Assembly (NCBI RefSeq): GCF_001724605.1
Contig: NZ_MEEX01000019.1
Location: forward strand, 56,416 to 120,415
Origin: Phenylobacterium sp. SCN 70-31
GTDB lineage: Bacteria; Pseudomonadota; Alphaproteobacteria; Caulobacterales; Caulobacteraceae
Direction of reading: 5' to 3'
Length of the DNA stretch: 64,000 nt
Part shown: piece after piece, positions 25,633-33,586 of the stretch
Layout: the number at the start of each line of letters is the position of its first letter
Position numbering within the stretch: position 1 is the first letter of the stretch
Program-made: the position numbers and the translations under genes
Notes under the pieces: model-generated
What the model saw: only the letters and a program-made list of their open reading frames with translations
What the model was told of the DNA's origin: nothing
Database searches by the model: none

Positions 25633-27021
25633 CTACTGTTCGCGGAAGGCGTCTTCCAGGGTCTCGGTGATGGGCGAGATCAGGTAGCTCATGACCGACC
25701 GCTCGCCCGTCACGATGAGCGCCTGAGCCGGCATGCCCGGCGTCAGTTCGACGCCCTTCTTCAGCTTGCGCAACTCGGTGGGGAGGATGCGCAGATCGAC
25801 TTTGTAATATGCGGTCCCGTTCTTCTCGTCGGTGAACCGATCGGCCGAAACCACGGACACCTCGGCATCCAGCGAATCGCTGAAGCGCTGATTGAGACCG
25901 GTCAGCTTCACCTTCGCCGGCATGCCGACACGGACCTCGTCCACGTCCTCCGGCTTGATGGTGGCGGTGACGGTCAGCGGCGTGCCGGTCGGCACCACAT
26001 CCATCATGACCTCGCCGCCGCCGACCACGCCGCCCACGGTGAACTGGGTCAGGTTGAACACATAGCCGTCCACCGGAGCGCGGACGACCGTCGAGGCCAG
26101 GGTCTGGCGGGCGGTCGTGAGGCGGGGGATCACGTCGGAGAGCTTGGTCTGGCTGTCGCGCAGACCTTCGGCCGACTGCGTGGCGCGTTCGTTGCGCAAC
26201 GAGGCGAGCTGGAGCCGGGTCTCCCCCATCTGCTGCCGTAGCCGGGCGATGTCGGCGTTGAGCTGGCCGCGGCGGCCGCCCAACTCGGCCAGGCTGCGCT
26301 CGTAGCGCAGGATGAGAGTCTTCGGCGCGAAGCCCTGCTCGTTGAGCTTGCGGTAGCCCGAGAGCTCCTCCTCGGTCAGGCGCTGCTGCTCGACGATGGA
26401 GTCGAGTTGCGCCTGCGCGCCCTGGATCTGGGTCTCCTGCTGCTCGATGCGCTGCATGAGGACGGCCGACTGGCTCTGGAAGAGCTGCTGGCGGGTGGTG
26501 AAGAGGAACTGCTGGTCCCGGATGATGGTGGCGACCCCGGCCTCGCCCATGCGCGCCGTCAGTTCGGGCGGCAGTTCCAGCGAAGTCCTGCCCAGGGCTT
26601 CCGCCGTGTAGCGGGCGTTCTGGGCCAGGAGCGTGTCGTACTGGTTCTGCAGCACGTCGACCGCCGCACGGGCCTCGACGTCGTTGAAGAGCAGGAGCGG
26701 CTGACCGGCGCGGACCTGCTGTCCCTCCTTCACCAGGATCTGCTTCACGATCCCGGTTTCCTTATGGCGCAGCGTCTTGCGCTGCGAGTCGGCGCGAACC
26801 GCCGCCCCGGCGGTGATTCCCGACGCCAGGGAGTTGAACGACGCCCAAAGGCCAAGCCCCACCACGAACACGGCGATCACGCCCGCGCCCACCAGCATCG
26901 GGCGGCGCAGGCGCTCCCGCAGCTCGGGCGCCATCGGCCCAGGGTCCTCGGCGCCGAAGGTGGGCGGGACGTAGGCCGACGGCGCCTGCGACGGGCGGAA
27001 CGGCTTCAGGTCGAGCTTCAC
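25633..27021 (-). CDS. Type I secretion membrane fusion protein (HlyD/PrtE family)
   Basis: A 462-residue periplasmic adaptor. It has a short cytoplasmic N-terminus, one membrane helix at about 55-75 ('LVGAGVIAVFVVGLGLWASF'), a lipoyl-like half ('TGIVKQILVKEGQQVRAGQPLLLF'), and a long alpha-helical coiled coil (~120-300, rich in Q/E/L). The second lipoyl half ('VVRAPVDGYVFNLTQFTVGGVVGGGEVMMDVVP') and beta-barrel domain follow. The start is GTG at 27019-27021, overlapping the ABC gene stop (GTGA). It bridges the ABC ATPase and an outer-membrane TolC-type channel; no TolC gene is in the window, as is common. The RTX gene begins 210 bp downstream. Confidence 0.93.
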   Translation of the reverse strand: MKLDLKPFRPSQAPSAYVPPTFGAEDPGPMAPELRERLRRPMLVGAGVIAVFVVGLGLWASFNSLASGITAGAAVRADSQRKTLRHKETGIVKQILVKEGQQVRAGQPLLLFNDVEARAAVDVLQNQYDTLLAQNARYTAEALGRTSLELPPELTARMGEAGVATIIRDQQFLFTTRQQLFQSQSAVLMQRIEQQETQIQGAQAQLDSIVEQQRLTEEELSGYRKLNEQGFAPKTLILRYERSLAELGGRRGQLNADIARLRQQMGETRLQLASLRNERATQSAEGLRDSQTKLSDVIPRLTTARQTLASTVVRAPVDGYVFNLTQFTVGGVVGGGEVMMDVVPTGTPLTVTATIKPEDVDEVRVGMPAKVKLTGLNQRFSDSLDAEVSVVSADRFTDEKNGTAYYKVDLRILPTELRKLKKGVELTPGMPAQALIVTGERSVMSYLISPITETLEDAFREQ

Positions 27022-28766
27022 CGGCCACCCTCCACCGCGCGCACTTCCGCCGCAGGAGCCTGCGGCTGGGCGGGCTTCACGAGGCGCGCCATCACCTGAT
27101 CGCGCGGGCCGAACAATTCGACGCGGCCGTCGCGCAGCACCAGCATCTTGTCGGCGGCGCGAAACACGCCGGGCTTGTGCGAGATGATGACGACGGTGGC
27201 GCCGTTGGCCTTCATCGCATCGATGGCGCGCATCAAGGCGTCCTCGCCCTCGGCGTCGAGGTTGGCGTTCGGCTCGTCCAGCACCACGAAGGCGGGATTG
27301 CCCAGCAGGCATCGGGCGAGGCCCACGCGCTGGCGCTGGCCGGCGGACAGCACCGTTCCCCCTTCGCCGACATCGGTGTCGTAACCCTTGGGCATGCGCA
27401 GGATGAGCTCGTGGACTCCGGCGAGCTGGGCGGCGGCGACCACCTCCTCATCGGTGACCCCTTCCCGGAAGCGCGCGATGTTGTTGCGCACGGTGCCGGC
27501 GAACAGTTCGGTGTCCTGCGGCAGATAGCCGACGTAGCGGCCGAAGTCGGCGCGATCCCAGGTGAAGACGTCGGCGCCGTCCAGGCGCACCACGCCGTTC
27601 AGCGGCTTCCAGATTCCGACCAGCAGACGCGCGAGGGTGGACTTGCCGGCGCCCGAGGGGCCGATCACGCCCAGGACTTCACTGGGTTCGATGGTGAAGT
27701 TGACGCCCGACAGGACGAGGCGCTGAACGCTGGGCGGGGCGAAGTTCACGCCCTCCACCGAAAGCTTGCCCAGCGGTCGCGGAAGGGCGGTGGCGGCGGC
27801 CGGCGCCTCGGCGGTCTCCAGCAACTGGTTGAGCCGAAGGTACGCCCGGTACATCGCGTTGAGCGGATCCCACGATCCCACGATCTTCTCGATCGGCTGC
27901 AGCGCCCGGCTGACCAGGATCATGTTGGCGAACAGCATGCCGGGGTGGATCGAGCCCTTCAGGATCAGGAACGCGCCCAGCCCGATGGTCAGCACCTGCA
28001 TGCCCATCCGCACCGCCTTGATGGCGTCGGTGTAGAAGTTCGACGCCTCGGAGGCGGCCGCGCCGCGCTCGATCGTCACCGCGCGGTGACGCGCCCAGGC
28101 CTGGCCCAGGGTGGGCAGCATCCCCATCGCCCGAACCACCTCGCCGTTGCGAAGCGCCGCGTCGGTGAAGGCGTAGCTGCGCAGCGCGGCGTCATTGGCC
28201 TCCTTGAGCGCCGACTGTGTGGCCCGCGCCTGCGCGATCGCCAGCATCACCAGGATCGCCGCGCCGATCAGGGTGACCACACCGATCAGCGGGTCGATGA
28301 TGAAGAGAACGCCCAGGAAGACCGGGATCCACGGCACGTCGAAGAAGGCCGCAGCCGCGATGCCGGTGAGCGCCTGCCGGAACTGGTCCAGGTCGCGCAA
28401 CGCCTGCGCGCGGGCGCCAGCGCCGCCGCGGACGGCCGCGTCGAACAGGCTGCTGAACACCCGCCCCGAAACCCGCTGGTCCAGGGCCACGCCGTAGTTG
28501 ATCAGGATGCGCGCCCGGAAGTCGTCGATGACACTCGAGATGATGAAGACGAACAGCGTGATCAATGTCAGCGACCAGAGCGTCGCCTGACTCTGGCTGG
28601 TCAGGACCCGGCCGTAGACCTGATAAGTGTAGAGCGGAAGAGCCAGGTAGAGGACGTTCGACACCAGACTGAAGCCGAACGCGACCATGGCCGGGCGGCG
28701 GCCCTCGCGCAGGGCGCGGCCGAGCACGTTGTCGGGCAGGTCCGTGAGGAACGTCAGAAACTTCAT
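27018..28766 (-). CDS. Type I secretion ABC permease/ATPase (PrtD family)
   Basis: A 582-residue exporter with fused membrane (about 25-310) and ATPase domains. Visible: Walker A 'GPSGAGKST', Q-loop 'YLPQDTELF', signature 'LSAGQRQR' (Ala at the second Gly, seen in this family), Walker B 'FVVLDEPNANLD', H-switch 'ISHKP'. It lacks an N-terminal C39-like domain, as PrtD-type RTX exporters do. It recognises C-terminal secretion signals and here is expected to export the RTX protein encoded 1.6 kb downstream. It is first in the ABC-HlyD pair. The ~186-bp upstream gap is shared with the divergent DUF6270 gene. Confidence 0.93.
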   Translation of the reverse strand: MKFLTFLTDLPDNVLGRALREGRRPAMVAFGFSLVSNVLYLALPLYTYQVYGRVLTSQSQATLWSLTLITLFVFIISSVIDDFRARILINYGVALDQRVSGRVFSSLFDAAVRGGAGARAQALRDLDQFRQALTGIAAAAFFDVPWIPVFLGVLFIIDPLIGVVTLIGAAILVMLAIAQARATQSALKEANDAALRSYAFTDAALRNGEVVRAMGMLPTLGQAWARHRAVTIERGAAASEASNFYTDAIKAVRMGMQVLTIGLGAFLILKGSIHPGMLFANMILVSRALQPIEKIVGSWDPLNAMYRAYLRLNQLLETAEAPAAATALPRPLGKLSVEGVNFAPPSVQRLVLSGVNFTIEPSEVLGVIGPSGAGKSTLARLLVGIWKPLNGVVRLDGADVFTWDRADFGRYVGYLPQDTELFAGTVRNNIARFREGVTDEEVVAAAQLAGVHELILRMPKGYDTDVGEGGTVLSAGQRQRVGLARCLLGNPAFVVLDEPNANLDAEGEDALMRAIDAMKANGATVVIISHKPGVFRAADKMLVLRDGRVELFGPRDQVMARLVKPAQPQAPAAEVRAVEGGR

Positions 28767-28952
28767 GTGTCGCTAAAGCCGTCCCGCCAGACCTTTAGGG
28801 CCTGATACACCATACTTCGACAAAAAGGATGAACGCGCCGGAAGTTTGGCGGTCGTGACCCGTCCCTAGGCGAACGGGCCGGTAGATGATGGCCCTCCCA
28901 CGGGTTGTCAATGCCGCGACTCGACGCACGCTCGGCATGGTAAGGGACCGGG

Positions 28953-29768
28953 ATGGAGCCGCGCATCGCCATTCTCGGGAGTTGCATCACCCGCGACCTC
29001 TGGCCCGTTCGGGGCGGCGGCGCCGAGCGGCTGCTCTACATTTCGCGGACCAGCCTCCCGAGTCTGTTCTCGCCGCCGGTGGCCGGTTTCGAACCCGCCG
29101 CAAGCGCGCCCGAGGGCCTGACCGCCCATGAACATCGCGCCCTGGTCGCCGATCTGCGGAAGACGGCCCTGGCCAGTCTGGTCGCCTTCGATCCCACGCA
29201 CCTGATCTTCGACTTCATCGACGAGCGCTTCGACCTGGTGTCCGCGGGCGCGGCGCTGGCCAGTCGCAGCAGCGAGCTGCTCCGCAGCGGCTATGGGGCG
29301 CAACCCGCCTTCGACGGCGCCCGTGTGATCCCCAGGTTGTCGGCCGTCGCCGAGCGCCTGTGGGCCGAGGGACTGGCCCAGTTCGCGGCCCTCGTCCGAT
29401 CGACCCCCCTGGCTCATGCGCGGCCAGTTCTGCACCGCGCCCGGTGGGCGAGCCATCTCCGGCTGGCGGACGGAACGGACGAACCGATTCGCGACGTCCA
29501 GATCGTCTCTGGCCAGCCCACCGACATCGCCCCCTACAACGACCTGCTCGCGCGCCAGGACGCCGCGTTCCTGGCGGCGATGCCGGGGATCGAGGTGGTG
29601 GAGGCGGCGACGCCGCCGCTGGCCGACCCCGACCACCGCTGGGGCCTCAGCCCCTTCCACTACACCGCGGACTACTACGAGGTCCTTCGGACCCGCCTGT
29701 GCTCGGTCCCGGGCCTGGAGGATGCGTTCACGCCCGTCCCTGCCGCGCCCAGTGCTCTAGGGGCGTGA
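28953..29768 (+). CDS. DUF6270-like protein of a surface-glycan locus
   Basis: A 271-residue cytoplasmic protein of unassigned biochemical role. Conserved-looking blocks are 'IAILGSCITRDLW' at the N-terminus, 'YISRTSLPSL', 'DPTHLIFDFIDERFDLV' and the C-terminal 'HRWGLSPFHYTADYYEVL'. This pattern fits my recollection of DUF6270 proteins, which occur among capsule and LPS genes. The early GSCITRD resembles an SGNH-hydrolase first block (G-S-x-x-x-R), and the final H/Y-rich block could supply a catalytic His, so a hydrolase or transferase is possible. It overlaps the convergent repeat-protein gene by 41 bases. Confidence 0.6.
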   Translation: MEPRIAILGSCITRDLWPVRGGGAERLLYISRTSLPSLFSPPVAGFEPAASAPEGLTAHEHRALVADLRKTALASLVAFDPTHLIFDFIDERFDLVSAGAALASRSSELLRSGYGAQPAFDGARVIPRLSAVAERLWAEGLAQFAALVRSTPLAHARPVLHRARWASHLRLADGTDEPIRDVQIVSGQPTDIAPYNDLLARQDAAFLAAMPGIEVVEAATPPLADPDHRWGLSPFHYTADYYEVLRTRLCSVPGLEDAFTPVPAAPSALGA

Positions 29769-30963
29769 CGCCCGTCCGCGCCAATTCCGGCCGGCGCGCC
29801 AGATAGACGGCCGCGGACGAACCCGGCCCGAAGTCTCGCGCCTTCCAGGCGCCGCCCAACAGATAGTCGATCAGCAGATTGAGACCCGCAGGACGATCTT
29901 CGCCCCGCGCCGTCGCGTAGGCTTCGGCGTCGAACCAGGGACCGGGCCGCCGGAAATGCTCAGGCGGCTCCAGGAGATAGTGGGTGAGCGGATCCACGCC
30001 CGCAGCCTCCACGTCCGGATAGGTCTCCCGGTACCATCGTGCATCGAACAGCGGATGCGGCGAGACGCCGTCGCGCCAGCCTTGGTCGAGGTAGTGCAGC
30101 AACGGCGGCCCGGGTTCGGAACCGACCCGCGCGCCCACCTGGGCCGCGTACCAGGCCGGATCGAACAGCGGACCGGGCGAGAGCCCCCGTCTCCAGCCCT
30201 CGCGCAGATAGTGCGAAAGCGGATCGTCGTCGGGCGCCAGTTCCACGCCTTGGGCGAGATAGTGACCCACGTCGAACAACGGATGCGGCGAAGCCCCCTC
30301 GCGGGCACCCGCCCGGACGTAGTGCTCCAGCGGCGAGAGGCCGGTCGCCGCCAGCGCATGGGCGTGGCGCGACGCATACCAGGCGGGCTGGAAGAACGAC
30401 GCCGGCGCACGGCCTTCGAACCCGCCCCTGACGAGATAGTGGACCAGCGGGGCGACCCGGGCTGCGGCCACGTCGGGATAGGCCGACAGATAGGCCGCCT
30501 GGCTGAACAGCGCCGCCGGCGCGACGTCGGACCGTGCGCCACGCCGGGCGTAGGCCGCCATGTGGCGCAGATCGTGGAGCGCCCGCCCCTCGCCACGCCA
30601 GACGCCGCTGCGCGCGATCACCAGGGCCTGTCCGAGCGACCCCAGGCGAGCCAGGAAGCGATCCAGCGCCTTGCTGGGCCGATTGTGCCGACGGGACGGA
30701 CGGACCCTCGCCAGGCGCCGCCAGGCTGAGAGCGCCTGGGCGCGGAGGCGGGCCTCGGCCTCGGCGCGGCCCGCAGCGGCCTCGAACAGCGCCAGACTCA
30801 GCTCCGTCCGCGTCAGAGCCTCGCGAAGCTGGGCGTCGTGCGCCACCCGGCGCAGGCCGGCGTGCTCGCGGGCCAGGGCCTGAACCCTCTCCAGCGTGCG
30901 CCCGCGCTCGGCGAGGATCGCGGCGGCGCCGTCCGGCTGGACGCCGGCCGCCGCCGGGGTCAC
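29728..30963 (-). CDS. Repeat protein built of YPDV-HYL modules, function unknown
   Basis: A 411-residue protein. The first ~165 residues are helical and Arg/Ala-rich, with no recognised domain. From ~170 to the end run about seven degenerate ~35-45-residue modules of pattern F(D)xxxYxxxYPDVxxxGxxPLxHYLxxGxxEGxxPxxLF, best seen in 'FDARWYRETYPDVEAAGVDPLTHYL'. The same module occurs twice and four times in the next two glycosyltransferases upstream, so it probably serves a shared binding or scaffolding task in the glycan machinery. No catalytic motif was found. GTG at 30961-30963 overlaps the preceding stop (GTGA); a longer start at 30984 is possible. Confidence 0.7.
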   Translation of the reverse strand: MTPAAAGVQPDGAAAILAERGRTLERVQALAREHAGLRRVAHDAQLREALTRTELSLALFEAAAGRAEAEARLRAQALSAWRRLARVRPSRRHNRPSKALDRFLARLGSLGQALVIARSGVWRGEGRALHDLRHMAAYARRGARSDVAPAALFSQAAYLSAYPDVAAARVAPLVHYLVRGGFEGRAPASFFQPAWYASRHAHALAATGLSPLEHYVRAGAREGASPHPLFDVGHYLAQGVELAPDDDPLSHYLREGWRRGLSPGPLFDPAWYAAQVGARVGSEPGPPLLHYLDQGWRDGVSPHPLFDARWYRETYPDVEAAGVDPLTHYLLEPPEHFRRPGPWFDAEAYATARGEDRPAGLNLLIDYLLGGAWKARDFGPGSSAAVYLARRPELARTGVTPLEHWARQGRA

Positions 30964-31985
30964 GCCCCTTCGGTTTCGAGCCATTCTTGGAAGGTTCCGC
31001 GTCCGGAGGCGAAGGGGTTGGGGAAGGCCGACTGCAGGTCCGGCCGCTCCCGATAGAGCACACGATCCGACTTGGCGATGGGCCGGCCGTCGTCATAGGC
31101 GCCATAGGCCCACCAGCGTTCCGGGATGGCCGGGTCGGTCGCCGCGGCCACCTGACGCCGGTACCAGGCCCAGATCTCGTAGACGGGGTGATTCGAGCCG
31201 GCGTAACGGCGGGTCATGGCGTCGCCGATCGCCCCCAGCTTGGTGAAATGCCAGAACCGCAGGGGATGGCCGTTGACCAGGATGCGCCCGTCCTTCTCCA
31301 CCGAGACCGTCCGGGTGGAGAGGTTCCAGCTCGCCACGTTGTAGCCGGGATCGCGCACGACCTTCACCTTGTCGAACAGCGCCGGCACATGGTCGCACCA
31401 CCGCTGGTCCACGAAGAGGCCGCTTGGCATGTCGTCGTAGCAGTACGACAGCAGCCGGTCGTTCCACCAGCGGGCGAAGCGCGCGCCCTCGCCCGTCGTC
31501 CGGATGGCTACGAAGCCCAGATTGAAGATGCCGGTCCGCGAGGCGGACAGGTCGTTGTCGAGGATCGCCGCATGATCGTCGTTGGGATCGACCAGATGCG
31601 GGGTGAGCAGGATGTCGTGCTCTTCCAGCCAGGACTCCAGCGGCGCCAGCGTACCCAGCGCGGCGGTGTCGGGGTCCATGTAGATCACGGCGTCGAAGCC
31701 CCAGCCGCAGGCCTGGTGGATGAACGGCCCCTTCACCGCCGTGCAGACCTCGACCACGTCGTGGCGGAACAGCCATCCGGTGAAGTCCGGGATGCCCAGG
31801 TCCTCGGCCCAGACGAGTCGGTCGAACGGTTCGGACGCCGGATCGAACACGAAGCCCTCGGGCGGCCGATCGGTGATCAACGCCGCCAGCTCCCAATCGG
31901 GATGGTGGCGCTTGAGGGTCTGGAACAGCACCCGCGCCCGGTTGAGGTACGAGAACGTGAAGCTGGAGTAGCAGAGGATCTTCAT
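30960..31985 (-). CDS. Glycosyltransferase with DxD motif (GT-A-like)
   Basis: A 341-residue predicted cytoplasmic transferase. It opens 'MKILCYSSFTFSYLNRARVLFQTLKRHHPDWE', a beta-alpha start of a nucleotide-sugar fold. 'AVIYMDPDTAALG' provides the DPD metal/nucleotide-sugar motif near residue 100, and 'DQRWCDHVPALF ... GYNVASWNL' plus 'LRFWHFTKLG' are typical late blocks of GT8/GT32-like enzymes. ATG 31985 overlaps the preceding gene's stop (ATGA); a longer frame into that gene was rejected. It is the third of four coupled minus-strand genes. Donor and acceptor are unknown. Confidence 0.8.
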   Translation of the reverse strand: MKILCYSSFTFSYLNRARVLFQTLKRHHPDWELAALITDRPPEGFVFDPASEPFDRLVWAEDLGIPDFTGWLFRHDVVEVCTAVKGPFIHQACGWGFDAVIYMDPDTAALGTLAPLESWLEEHDILLTPHLVDPNDDHAAILDNDLSASRTGIFNLGFVAIRTTGEGARFARWWNDRLLSYCYDDMPSGLFVDQRWCDHVPALFDKVKVVRDPGYNVASWNLSTRTVSVEKDGRILVNGHPLRFWHFTKLGAIGDAMTRRYAGSNHPVYEIWAWYRRQVAAATDPAIPERWWAYGAYDDGRPIAKSDRVLYRERPDLQSAFPNPFASGRGTFQEWLETEGA

Positions 31986-33586
31986 GGGCGCGGCAGGTCC
32001 AGCGAAAGGGCGCTGAAGCGCAGGTCGTACAGCATGGGACGCCTTCGTGCGCGGGCCAGATCGAGGATCGCGCCCGACTCGAACGCGGCCCTCAGGGCGG
32101 CCTCGTCGGGCAGGCTCAGCCCGTGGCCGGTCTCGTCGACGAAGGCGCGGACGTTGCCGCTGTCGGGCCCCGTGACGACCGCGCAGCCCGCGGCCACCGC
32201 CTCGTACGCGACGAAGGAGAAGGTTTCGCGGCACAGGGGCCAGACCAGCACCGCATCGGCCTGCACGCGCGCAAGCGCGCCGGACATGTCGTGGGTCACG
32301 GCCTCGAACCCGCATTCGGCCCCTGGATCTCGGCGCGCGCCGAGATGGAGGAATTCGTAGCGGGCGTCGTCGGCGAACCGCGACGCCAGCTCGGCGAAGA
32401 TCGGGAAGCCCTTGTGGGCCACCGGCAGGCCCGCGAAGGCCAGACGGAACGGCCTGCCGCCGTCCGCGGGCGCCGGGCCGCACGCCGTCAGGGTCGCATG
32501 GGGCAGCACGACGGCGCCGGCGTGGGGCAGGCGCGCGCGGGCCTCCCAGAGGTCCAAGGCGTTCCGGGACGGTGCGGCGACGGTGAGCCGCAGGCGTTCG
32601 AACAGGCGGGCATGGGCCGCCTCATGGCGAGCACGCCAGGGGCTGTATACGCACACCCCGCACCCCGGACTGTCGGGCGGCGGCGCAGCGCAATCCTCGA
32701 CGTCGTTGCGCAGGAGGTGGAAGCCGGCGCACAGGCTGGCGAAGTCGTGCAACCAGAAATGCCCCGCCGAAAGGCCTGCCGCCGCCAGGACGTCGGCCAC
32801 CGTATCCGCATCGTGGCCCAGCAGGCTGTGGATGGCGAAGCTGCGCGATCCGCCGCTCTCCGCGCCGGACGTCGCCGCGACCGCCCGCGCCAGCGCCCCA
32901 CACAGGTCGACAGCGTCGAAATAGCCGAGGAAGGCACCGTTCCAGACCACGCCCAGCGGCTCCTCGACACCTACGGGCCGCACCACCGGCCAGGGCCGCG
33001 CCGGGAAGACGTGCAGATGGTCGCGTCCGTCGGCCTCCAGCCGGACGGCTTCACGGCGAATGGCCGTCTGAAGTCCGCCGACCGTGGCGGTGAAATCGTC
33101 GTGGCTGAAGGTGACGTGCAGGCCCGCCAGGCGGCTGCGGGCTCGGGCCAAGGCGTCGTCGAGGTCGGCGGCGGTTCCCGAGGCGGGCGCGGCCGGCGGC
33201 AGTGCGTCCAGGCGTTCGTCCATCGACGCCAGCCGCGCGATCACGTCGTAGCGAAAGCCGTAGGGCGGCGGCGGGCGCCGCAACCTGGGCCGCCCCGTGG
33301 TGAGCCAGTGGACGAACGGGTTGACGCCCGACTCCGACACATCCGGGAACATCTCCAGATAGACCCGGGTCGAGAAGGCCGGGCTGGGGTCGCGGCCCTC
33401 GCGCCAGCCATGGGCCATGTAGTGATCGAGCGGATCGCCCCCGCCCGCCGCCACGTCGGCGTAGGTCGAAAGATAGAAAGCCCGGTCGAACGCCCGCGCG
33501 GCGATCGCGTGGTCGCCGTGCAGCGGCGTCCGACGGAGCCGGCGACGGATGTCCGGCGGCAGCATGGCCGCGACGAGCCGCCTCAT
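31982..33586 (-). CDS. Glycosyltransferase (GT4-like) with N-terminal YPDV-HYL modules, copy 2
   Basis: A 534-residue protein with two N-terminal modules (about 35-105: 'FDRAFYLSTYADVAAGGGDPLDHYM', 'YLEMFPDVSESGVNPFVHWL'). After a linker comes a GT-B glycosyltransferase: 'LHVTFSHDDFTATVGGLQTAIRRE' and a C-terminal 'PLCRETFSFVAYEAVAAGCAVVTGPDSGNV', the EX7E-type donor site of GT4 enzymes. Between them is a conserved Cys motif, 'DCAAPPPDSPGCGVC'. It is a paralogue of the following (upstream) gene along its full length. ATG 33586 overlaps the upstream stop. The sugar is unknown; O-antigen or capsule assembly is inferred. Confidence 0.82.
   Translation of the reverse strand: MRRLVAAMLPPDIRRRLRRTPLHGDHAIAARAFDRAFYLSTYADVAAGGGDPLDHYMAHGWREGRDPSPAFSTRVYLEMFPDVSESGVNPFVHWLTTGRPRLRRPPPPYGFRYDVIARLASMDERLDALPPAAPASGTAADLDDALARARSRLAGLHVTFSHDDFTATVGGLQTAIRREAVRLEADGRDHLHVFPARPWPVVRPVGVEEPLGVVWNGAFLGYFDAVDLCGALARAVAATSGAESGGSRSFAIHSLLGHDADTVADVLAAAGLSAGHFWLHDFASLCAGFHLLRNDVEDCAAPPPDSPGCGVCVYSPWRARHEAAHARLFERLRLTVAAPSRNALDLWEARARLPHAGAVVLPHATLTACGPAPADGGRPFRLAFAGLPVAHKGFPIFAELASRFADDARYEFLHLGARRDPGAECGFEAVTHDMSGALARVQADAVLVWPLCRETFSFVAYEAVAAGCAVVTGPDSGNVRAFVDETGHGLSLPDEAALRAAFESGAILDLARARRRPMLYDLRFSALSLDLPRP

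Noticed and set aside
28883..28911. Possible promoter TTGACA for the ABC-HlyD pair (minus strand, 28911-28906)
   Set aside because: The -35 is perfect, but the hexamer 17 bases on (CATCTA) matches the -10 consensus poorly.
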